Source: Nematostella vectensis (Eukaryota > Cnidaria > Anthozoa > Actiniaria > Edwardsiidae). Taken from it: a DNA stretch of 64,000 bases. The DNA lies in NCBI RefSeq assembly GCF_932526225.1, contig NC_064037.1, positions 5,282,703 through 5,346,702 of the forward strand, written 5' to 3'. The notes beneath the pieces were generated by a model, which made no database searches, was not told where the DNA came from, and worked only from the letters and a program-made list of their open reading frames with translations. A program made the position numbers and the translations under genes. Every line of letters begins with the position of its first letter. Position 1 is the stretch's first letter. Below, in pieces: positions 23,402-33,200 of the stretch.

Positions 23402-26400
23402 ATGATAATAATGAGAGACGACGAGAAAGTTGACCCAGCCGAAGCGCTACTTGAAGCGCAGCAAGAACTTGCTACACTTCAGAGGCAGTACATATGCCTG
23501 CGTAAAGATAAGAAAAGTTACACGGAAGATTGCGAGAATGTCATCCGGCGACAGGAAGACACGATCCAGGCACTACAAGCCGAGCGCACCGAGCTGTTGA
23601 CGTTCTACAGGGTAGCGGGACGGAAATACAACGAGTGCTTCGACCTGAATAATCTACAAGACATAAATGAATTGATGGATAGAGAGGATCAATTAAAGGT
23701 AGAATAAGCCACCAATTTCCGCTTTTGTCCGAATGTGCCAGCGCGATCAAATTATGGAATTATTGCTAGTAGGCATTGGTTTAGCACATAAGCTTCACCG
23801 GCTTCAAATTGACATTAAATCATCTGCTAAGTGCTTTTACGGAAAATGTAAAAAAAGGGTAGAGGGCTGGAAAATTGGTTCCATAGACATAGTGAGAGAC
23901 GAGGTGCGAAGTTAGGTGTGTTTCGTTTCCCTCCCTTGATCTACATTGCCAGAAACCATCGCGGTGTACGGTTTGGTGGAAGACGGGTGGGGTTGTGAGG
24001 GCAGTTGGGGGTAATGCTTACCTGCCATTTCCCTGTTCCCTAGGTTGACATAGCGAGGGTACCGTGGTGAACTGGGTGCAGGGTGTAGTGAGGATGTGGT
24101 GAAATACGGGGGCTGGTGGGTAATGTTTGGGTTAAGGCATTTACCTGTTCCCTAGGTTGACATAGCGAGAGAGCGCATGCGTGTGGGGGAAGTGGAAAAG
24201 CAGGTGTGTGCCATGGAGGCTCAGATCAACGACCAGCGGAAGCGCATGCGCGGAAGCAAGGACGTGGCACATCACAAGTACATCCTGCTCCAGAAACAGA
24301 TTCGCGTTATGCAAAACAGACTGGACAACCTGAGCAAGAAATTTAACCACGCCATGACGAACAACCGGCAGCTGAGGGATAACATAGAGCACGTGCTGGG
24401 ACAGAAGGCTAGATATAGGTAAGGTTTTGGTAAAGAACCGAAAACTGATGGAAATAAAGAACATGAGCTAGGACAGAATAAAAACATTTTTTGGTCGCGA
24501 TCTTGTCGTCGTTGTTGCTCAAGTTCCACCACCCATAAAGCTGTTATACATGACCAAGTTTTTTTTTCAGATTCCTGGATAATAAGTTACAGCAAAAGCT
24601 CAACGAGGGCAAAGCAGAAATCCAAAGAATCTCAGAAATCGCGATGTCCCATTTAACTGCGCGCGACGAAGCTCAACACCGCATGGCGTCCCTGAGAGAG
24701 CGCAGCGAGCGAGACGAGACCATGTACAGCCTGAAGATCAAGGACGTTCTACGAGTCATCGACCACGACAACAAACTGCGCGAGTTCATGAGCACAAAGG
24801 CGGAGGACCGCGCAAGCCTACTGATTGAGGAGATTAAGACTCGAGAACTGAGGCGCATCAGTAATCAGCTGGGAGGGCTGAAAGACCAGGTGAGATGGAG
24901 GGGGATAGTGGATCAGTGTGCGAGCGAGCATTGATTGTTTCGTGGTAGCTGCAATAAAAGCTGTGATCACTCGCATCAAAGACCCTGTTTTCCCTTAAGC
25001 ATTTACGTCTTGCATTTAGGTATCTGAATACGAGCGGATCTTCGGCAGGATCAAAGCTGCCGCCGGCATCTACGACACAGACACCCTGGTCGAGTCGTTC
25101 ATTGAAAACGAGGACAAAAACTTCGCGCTGTATAACTACGTGAACGCGATGGGTCGCGAGATGGAGAACCTGAACAGTGACATCAAGTACCTGAGAGAGG
25201 AGATCGAGCTGACCAAGAAGGAGGAGCATGATTACAGACGAAATGAGATCTTACGGGAGATGGAGGGCAAGCTAGACGCTGTAAGGTGAGTAAACCAAGA
25301 GACTACAGGCGAAAGGAGATCCTACGGGAGATGGAGGGCAAGCTAGATGCCGTAAGGTGAGTAAACCAGGAGACTACAGGCGAAAGGAGATCCTACGGGA
25401 GATAAAGGGCAAGCTAGACGCCTTAAGGTGAGTAAACCAAGAGACTACAGGCGAAAGGAGATCCTACGGGAGATGGAGGGCAAGCTAGATGCCGTAAGGT
25501 GAGTAAACCAGGAGACTACCGGCGAAAGGAGATCCTACGGGAGATAAAGGGCAAGCTAGACGCCTTAAGGTGAGTAAACCAGGAGACTACAGGCGAAAGG
25601 AGATCCTACGGGAGATGGAGGGCAAGCTAGACGCCGTAAAGTGAGTTAACAAGGAGACTACATGCGAAAGGAGATCGTACGGGAGATGGAGGGCAAGCTA
25701 GACGCCGTAAGGTGAGTAAACCAAGAGACTACAGGCGAAAGGAGATCCTATGGGAGATGGAGGGCAAGCTAGACGCCGTAAGGTGAGTAAACCAGGAGAC
25801 TACAGGCAAAAGGAGATCCTACGGGAGATGGAGGGCAAGCTAGACGCCGTAAGGTGAGTAAACCAGGAGACTACATGCGAAAGGAGATCGTACGGGAGAT
25901 GGAGGGCAAGCTAGATGCCGTAAGGTGAGTAAACCAGGAGACTACAGGCGAAAGGAGTTCCTCCGGGAGATGGAGGGCAAGCTAGACGCCTTAAGGTGAG
26001 TAAACCAGGAGACTACAGGCGAAAGGAGATCCTACGGGAGATGAGGGCATGCTAGATGCCGTAAGGTGAGTAAACCAGGAGACTACAGGCGAAAGGAGAT
26101 CCTACGGGAGATGGAGGACAAGCTAGACGCCGTAAGGTGAGTAAATCAGGAGACTACAGGCGAAAGGAGATCCTACGGGAGATGAGGGCAAGCTAGATGC
26201 CGTAAGGTGAGTAAACCAGGAGACTACATGCGAAAGGAGATCCTACTGGAGATGGAGGGAAAGCTAGACGCCGTAAGGTGAGTAAACTAGGAGACTACAG
26301 GCGAAAGGAGATCCTACGGGAGATGGAGGGCAAGCTAGACGCCGTAAGGTAAGTAAACCAGGAGACTACATGCGAAAGGAGATCCTACGGGAGGTGGAGG

Positions 26401-27548
26401 GCAAGCTAGACGCCGTAAGGGGAGTAAACCAAGAGACTATAGGCGAAAGGATATCCTACTGGAGATGGAGGGCAAGCTAGACGCCTTAAGGTGAGTAAAC
26501 CAGGAGACAACATGCGAAAGGAGATCGTACGGAAGATGGAGGGCAAGCTAGACGCCGTAAGGTGAGTAAACCAATGGACTACAGGCGAAAGGAGATCCTA
26601 TGGGAGATGGAGGGCAAGCTAGATGCCGTAAGGTGAGTAAACCAGGAGACTACAGGCAAAAGGAGATCCTACGGGAGATGGAGGGCAAGCTAGACGCCGT
26701 AAGGTGAGTAAACCAGGAGACAACATGCGAAAGGAGATCCTACGGGAGATTGAGGGCAAGCTAGACGCCCTAAGGTGAGTAAACCAAGAGACTACAGACG
26801 AAAGGAGATCCTACGGGAGATGGAGGGCAAGCTAGATGTCGTAAGGTGAGTAAACAAGGAGACTACAGGCTTAAGGAGCTCCTAAACGAGATTAAGGGCA
26901 AGCTAAATGCCGTAAGGTGAGTAAACCAGGAGACTACAGGCGTAAGGAGCTCCTACTGGAGATGGAGGGCGAGCTAAACGCCGTAAGAAACGTTTTACTG
27001 ACATGTCCTCCCTTTTAAAGGCCACACACTTCTGACATTGGTCATACATTGCTAACATCTTCAGGTCACGCACTGCCTCGTTGAACAGCACGTGCAAAAA
27101 GGAGCGACGGATCCTCGAGCAAGTCAAGCCACGCATCGAGAAGCTCTTCAACGCCATCAAATGCGACCGCAACATAATCACGGAGATGCTGGGAGGCGGC
27201 GCGACCGTGACGGACTATAACATGATGCTGTACCTGGGCATCATGGAGCACAAGTGTAACGAACTCTTGCAGGTTACCACGCTACTCAAGGTCAAGAGCG
27301 CATCTGACGAGCAGAAGGAAGCACTGTGGGAGGCCCTGTTCGGACTAACGCCACTTCCGGCCCACGGCAACCTGTCAATCAACGCGCCTCGCATTGAAGA
27401 CGAGGCTGACCATCTAATGCAAGTGGTTAGGTACAGCGAAGTCAAACCGCTGACCACGGAGGAGGTGCAGCATCTCATTGCGGCCGGGGGAGTGGTCAGG
27501 CCTACAGGGGTCACCGCAGCCATGAAAGCGAGGCCTGCAAAGCGGTGA
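23402..27548 (+). CDS. CCDC63: CCDC63/ODAD1 (CCDC114)-family outer dynein arm docking protein
   Basis: Family members are coiled-coil subunits of the complex that docks outer dynein arms to ciliary doublet microtubules. Exons: 23402-23698, 24156-24418, 24571-24889, 25020-25285, 27065-27548. All joins close in phase, giving 542 residues, close to CCDC63. The protein is heptad-rich almost throughout. Recognisable blocks are LATLQRQY with NVIRRQEDTIQAL near the N-terminus, and the exon 4 motif FGRIKAAAGIYD ... NFALYNYVNAM, typical of this family. Two ATGs (23402, 23411) are in frame; either could start. AATAAA lies at 27650. The exon 4 end and its donor are the founder unit of a 71-bp tandem array filling intron 4. 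Distinguishing CCDC63 from ODAD1 needs a tree; ODAD3 is less likely. Confidence 0.88.
24034..24168 (+). repeat. Duplicated exon 2 acceptor of the CCDC63-like gene
   Basis: The acceptor plus first exon bases (ctgttccctaggttgacatagcgag) occur at 24034-24057 and again at the real exon start, 24145-24168. The intronic stretch ahead of each copy is also similar. Only the second copy continues the open frame. Confidence 0.85.
25228..26995 (+). repeat. About 25 tandem 71-bp copies of exon 4 end plus 5' splice site
   Basis: The unit runs from gactacaggcgaaagg through the coding end (ggcaagctagacgccgtaag) into gtgagtaaacca. The first copy is the genuine 3' end of exon 4 (donor after 25285). Copies follow at 71-bp spacing (donors near 25356, 25427, 25498 and so on to 26916), with two about 70 bp apart, and the last (26986) has lost the donor. 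Almost every copy keeps a GTGAGT or GTAAGT. Sequence similarity between copies is very high, so the expansion is recent. Confidence 0.97.
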
Positions 27549-27683
27549 CGATTGCACTGCACACTGCTGTCTTGTGTGTTTCGTAATTAAAATGCTCATG
27601 TATAAATCTCATGCTTAGAAAAAATAATTATTGTAAGTTTTGGTTTATGAATAAAGAAACATTGGTGGGATCGTTTCGGGTCC

Positions 27684-28724
27684 TGTACAGAACCAAGAGA
27701 GCATAAAATAAGAGAGGGACACTTTGGTATAACCCGCGCGCCATGTCGATTCCGAATCTGGCTATTTTTAGTAACCACCACCCCACCACTGTGCGTGAGG
27801 ATTTGCTCCTTTTATTTTGTCCTACTCCCCCGCGGGTTGCGTGTTGTTGTTTTGCCAACTCGATAGGAATGAAAAGAGATCATGTAAAATAACTCGGAAG
27901 AAGAAAACAAGTCTAACTGAAGTAAGCAAGATAGGCAAATATACTCACCGAAAGCTTAATCCCTGAATAGTTTGACTGTTTTGTTTGTCTGAGCGGCGAA
28001 GTCGAGTGAAGAAGAAAGAAAAAACTGACCGAGCGATAAAATGGCTGTGATACCGCGTTTGATTCAAATCCCGACTCCAGCTTGTATAATAACATATAAT
28101 AGCAACATATAATAATAAAAACATCAAGAAGTACATTAATAGCTCCCTCTTTATTTTCTCACTATTACAAAAGCTCAGATACTTCAGCTTGCTGGCTTTG
28201 ATCATCACAAAAATGCATTCCCTCGCTACAAGGATAGTTTTATGAAATGTATTTTTCTTGGGTTCCTCAATTCACCGGAATATTCACAAAAATCAATATC
28301 ATATCTAATGTCTAACAGATTTCGTTTGCCCATTAGGAAATGTTGAGAAACCACGAAGAAGCAGCAAGTTAGAGCGAAAACGGTGTTTGAAGCACAAGGT
28401 TTTCAGCTCTCAAGTCTCGTTCTCGAAATCTTGCAATCCTCGAAGTACTACATCCCCTTAATAAACCGCAACTGCCAGTATCCTTGATGCTAGAATGAAA
28501 TTTTTTATGGTATTTGTGCAAATAGGGTGTTTTTTTTGGTTTCAAGTCACAAAACAGCGGCAAACAACATGATGTAAATGCCAAAGCGCGGGGGTAGGGT
28601 GAGTAAAAATGCTCACGCGCAATGGTGGGGTGGTGGTTACTAAAAATAGCCAGATTGGGAATCGACATAGCGCGCCGGTAATACCAAAGTGTCCCTCTTT
28701 TATTTTATGCTCTCTTGACAGAAC
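27684..28724. mobile_element. 1.04-kb foldback element with ~145-bp inverted arms
   Basis: The arm 27684-27835 (containing ggctatttttagtaaccacc) is matched in inverse by 28586-28724 (ggtggttactaaaaatagcc). The arms agree over about 140 bp with small indels. The 750-bp interior codes for nothing recognised. It is likely a non-autonomous DNA transposon; the target duplication was not resolved. Confidence 0.75.
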
Positions 28725-29152
28725 AGATAATAAGAAAATTCGCTTTTGATGGGCAAATTGATCAATTCTCACGAAAACTATATCAATAAAATCTGCGAAT
28801 TTCTTCCTCATGTTTTGGAGGGTGCTCAGAATTTTCAGGCAATATTAATTAAGTCGTGCTTCAATTATTCAGAAAGCTAGAAAGTTAGCAAATTTAACAT
28901 GCAATAATTTCAGTATATTGTGCCTATTGTATCTACTGTATTTACAGTTTTGTATTTGATATGAGCTTCATAACGAGGAGGATTCCCCCTATGTGCACTC
29001 AAACCTCACTGGAAAACCTCAAACCTCAATGAAAGCGGTAGAAGGAGCTGCTGGTACGGGTAAAATGGTGCAGGTCTTGAGTCTTTCAACTTTTATTAGC
29101 ACGTGCTTTTAACGCAATTTTTGCAGAATCAATTTAATAAGAGTTCTGTTCC

Positions 29153-29998
29153 TTCGGCATTACTAAAAAGAGGAACCGGCGGAAACAGCATATTTTGAGT
29201 GCAGGGGCGAAGGGGATATAGGGGTAGGGATGCTATACGAAGATTACGATTTTTTTCCCGAGAAAACTGTTTTTTTTTTTCGATAAAAATAACGATATCG
29301 AATAAGTCAACGCAAGATCAACGGACTATTTCGTTAATTGTTTCAACTTGAAAACAGTCCTTTGTTCTTTTGGATTTATTCTCACCGTAAATGCGGCGTC
29401 TAAGCGAGCAAATACAGTTAAAAAAAACACAACAGCACCAGCTTTGTAGCCTCGTGTGATAGCCTCGTCTGGACTCGTCACGCTCGTGTTAGCCCCATCA
29501 AACGCCACATAGCGCCGTGACGAGTCCAGGGCGACCGCGAGTTTACACACATGTAGAAATTGTTAAATAAGGTAATACGTTGGTGGTATGATATGACAAA
29601 TAAACAAAGTTGTAAAACACTTTGTGCTTTATTTTTTAATTGTCTGCACAGGTACACAAGAAAAACACATTCGGCACAAAAAACACACACTGCGAGCGCT
29701 TGTTTTACAGTATGTTTTTTGTTACTTATCCGGAACTTTCAACGGAAATTGTTACAAATTGCATATGACAGAATGTCAAATGAACGCAAAATAACGTAGC
29801 ACATTTGCGCTTAGTGATGAATTATGGCAAACTACTAGTCCGTTTAGAACAGAAAAAAAAAATTTTTTCCGATAAATAGATTAAAATAAATCGTCGTAAT
29901 CCCCCTACCCCTATACCCTACTTCGCTCCTGCTTTCAAAATGTGCTGGTTTCGCTGGTTCTGCTGGTTCTGCTGGTTCCTCCTTTAAGTAATGCCGGA
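29153..29998. mobile_element. ~845-bp non-autonomous element with inverted ends
   Basis: The left arm (cggcattactaaaaagagg ... ggatataggggtaggg) is mirrored at 29905-29998. The right arm has extra 'gctggttct' triplets (29940-29975). The middle holds a separate hairpin, tggactcgtcacg / cgtgacgagtcca (29470-29529). Confidence 0.7.
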
Positions 29999-30262
29999 GT
30001 TCCTTTGCTTGAATGACCACAAAACAATGATTCATTCATTGTTCACCAAACAAACTTATAACCATGCATCAAAGTCAAGCAGCCCTTGATACCAACGTTG
30101 TGCTGTCAAAATATGGTATCTTATATGCATCATGTTAACTAATAAACAGTTACTACAGTAAGTACACAGTCATTCAAACCATGGAGGCATGCACCCCCAA
30201 CCTCGTTCCCAGGGTCTTCTGGGTAATTTTCAATATGGCATCTAGCTGAAGAAGACCCTGGC

Positions 30263-33200
30263 GGGACACCGCGGCAGAACGACTGCGCATGCGCGAGACA
30301 AGAGTCATTCAAAATGGCGAACGAAACACGAGTTTCCCAAAGCTGTTACGATAAACACAAACGTTTGGCTCAAAATGGACTTAACGGGAGCAAAAAAATA
30401 CACATACACCAAGAAAATGTACTCGTGTTAAGGTTCCAGGAAGATTTTTTGCTGGATCAAGGGTAAAATCCTCAAGTTTGACGGCGTTTGTGGGATTTGC
30501 TGGCACGCGAAACTCAAAAGTTCTACTGCTGCCGTGAAAACGAGACAAATGTCAGGGAGCAAACATCAAATGTGGACGAGATTAGTTTCTTTATATTCCT
30601 GAGGAATTCTTCCAAGTCAGCCTTGGGACTCATTCCGATCATCGCTCCAAAGTTATGGCCGTGTGCATAGTGTAGATGGCTATCTAGAACATAGATCTTT
30701 GAATCGTGTCCGACGAGAGATATTGTCATTCCATTAGCTATGACTATTGCTGCTAAGTTCTGTTCGCGATCAAGCCTTTGCAGATAAAATGCAAGTGAAC
30801 TTTGAGGAACCTGTGGATTAGCTGATGTAATTGACAGATCGAGAGTGTCTTCAAGAGAAACAGTCCCAATGACTGAATCTAGATGTGGTTTTGCCTTAAC
30901 AACACTAAAGAATGGAGACCCGTAACCATTTGTCACAGTGTCATATATGCTGTTGCCACGAACAATTGCAGATAACATCATTGAAAGCCAATGAGGGTTT
31001 ATGGGAGGACCACGGCTGAGCTGTATACTGGTTCGGTTTGCAGAAGTGATATATGAATGGGCCAAAATTAGTGAGATAAAAGTACATGCATTAGAGCCAT
31101 TTCTTCCAAGTAGAGTTGACTGAGATATGTAAGGAGGAAAGAACCAAAATGTAGATGAACCAACTGGATGAGTGGTAACTTGGATGTCAATTGCCTGTAA
31201 AGGTGCAGCCTGGTGATTGGGAACATTGTGTCGCAGTTGTGGTTGTGCAACAACAAATGAATTTAACTCCCTGTCAATGTGGGATTCCCATTGTGCAGAG
31301 TCATAGTATTCAGGGTCACAATTTCTTTTGACATTAATGCTGTCATTCTCATCATTACTACCAGGTTCTTGATTGCTTTGTGGGGTTCTAGTAGATTTTG
31401 CTGTTGGTTTCAACAAGCTTCCATTAAATGCTGAACAGATTTCTGCAATTTTTTCAGCAAGGTGAGGGGAACAGATTGGACACTGGTCTCCAGCTTCTTC
31501 TAAACAAAAATTGTGAAATGTGTGAAAACAGTTAAGGCCATTGACATTGGTTGTTGATAATTGCGTGCAGTTTTTGTAGTCACAGATTAATTTAGGATCA
31601 GGTATTGTGGAAGGGTCTTCTTTTACAAATGGGCATTGCTTTTGAAGTAATGGTGGTGTCAAAGGTAGGAAGAAAAAATTTCATGTCTCCTTTAGGCTGC
31701 CCTCTTGCATTTGTTTCTTGTGGAACCTTAAATGTAAAAAAAATAGACACAATTGTTAGTCATGAAAAAGAAAATAAGTTGAGGCTATGATCAAGTGCTC
31801 GACTAATCATTATTATTTCTTCCCTGCATAAAAAAACATTGTTCAGGCACTGCACTGCACCAAGGTAATAAAAAATTACTTATGGATGGATGGATGTCTG
31901 CTATACCTGCTTTGCTTTTCCCAGATTTTGACCAACTTGCTTGATGATTTTCAGTAATGCATCAGCAGCTGTACCAGTCACCAAACTTAGGTCTTTTTCA
32001 GAATAACCTCTACTGTATGGTGTTGTTAAATAGTTATGAAAGAGCTGTTCTGTCTTTGATGCAGCAAATGACAGGGCTTTGTCCCTAATTTGACTAGCAC
32101 TGTCATAACTTGAAATGAAGCTGCGTAGCACACTATGCCAGATTTCAACTTTCTTTTCAGTTATTAGAGCCATCCATTTCTTTTTAAGTTCATGGTACTG
32201 TGAAAAATGTTGTTTGTGAAAAGAAAAGTCACTAAGCATCGAGTGTTGATCTGTCATAATGATGCCTTTTCCAGATAATAAACAGTAGAGATAACTTTAA
32301 CATCATTGTTATATATGATTCCATGTCTCCAGACCTGAATGTAACAGGATAGTGGAAGAATGATATGGGAACCACCTCATCTAAAAGAAACAGAATGGAA
32401 GCATACTCTATGTCTTTGCAGAGCTTGAATTTTAGTAGAACTTTATCACGTAATTTGCCCCACGCCAGAAAAACAGCAGTTATTACCAGGCTGATGCGAA
32501 AAGGCTTTGGCTTGTTGGGTAAGTCAGACCCAAATGTCTCTTTGTACACTTTTTTAAATAAGAAGTCATAAATTGTTACAACATCTTCTTGTAGATTCAG
32601 GAAAACATGAAATGGGCCCTGCTCTGGGATGACTGATAGGAAACTGGCATCTGCATTGACTTCTTGAGCAATGAGTTTCTTTTGATAAAACCAAGTTGGC
32701 CAGTCCCCGGGTGCTGGTACTACAAATTTTTTCAAGTAATGTTCCAGTTGTGGACAGCACAGGAATATGTGATCAATGGCTGATTTATAGTCCTCCATAC
32801 TTTTCAAAGATTGCTCAAACTCATCTATTAAATTAGTAGACTCAAGGGTACAGAGCTCATCGTGCGACAACCCAGAATAGACCCTACAAAAAAAGAAAAA
32901 AATGATAATTTGGCATATTTAATGTTCCATATTTGTTTTTGTTTTTATTTTACTCTACTCCTTTTTTTGTAATAGCACTCACTAAACAAAAGTAAAATTG
33001 ATATTAATCATTATGTATATGGCTTTCACAAACTAATGTAAGAGGTACATATTTATTGGGTGGTAGGTCCATATAGGGGAATAAAGTATTGTGCCTGGAA
33101 AAATATTTAGGAAGTGTCAATATTAAAACATTTTTTAAGAAGAGAAAACAGTATTTTTCTTATATGGATTGCTGACCTTTAAATAACTACATTAAAATCC

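Larger units (their letters stand above)
27549..30256. other. Intergenic region with two inverted-repeat elements
   Basis: Downstream of the CCDC63-like gene. It carries the inverted-repeat structures at 27684-28724 and 29153-29998. Open frames inside them have no recognisable domain. Confidence 0.6.

Noticed and set aside
24858-25229. Minus-strand 123-residue ORF
   Set aside because: It is antisense to exons of the coiled-coil gene; no splice or domain support.
25228-26995. CRISPR-like array
   Set aside because: The 71-bp units are contiguous with no unique spacers and derive from the neighbouring exon in a eukaryotic gene.
29326-29550. Minus-strand 74-residue ORF inside the inverted-repeat element
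   Set aside because: It is short, spans the internal hairpin and has no recognisable domain.
32232-32340. Possible short intron explaining the frame change in the transposon gene
   Set aside because: The only GT-AG solution is about 41 nt, too short; protein continuity up to the TAG favours a simple frameshift.
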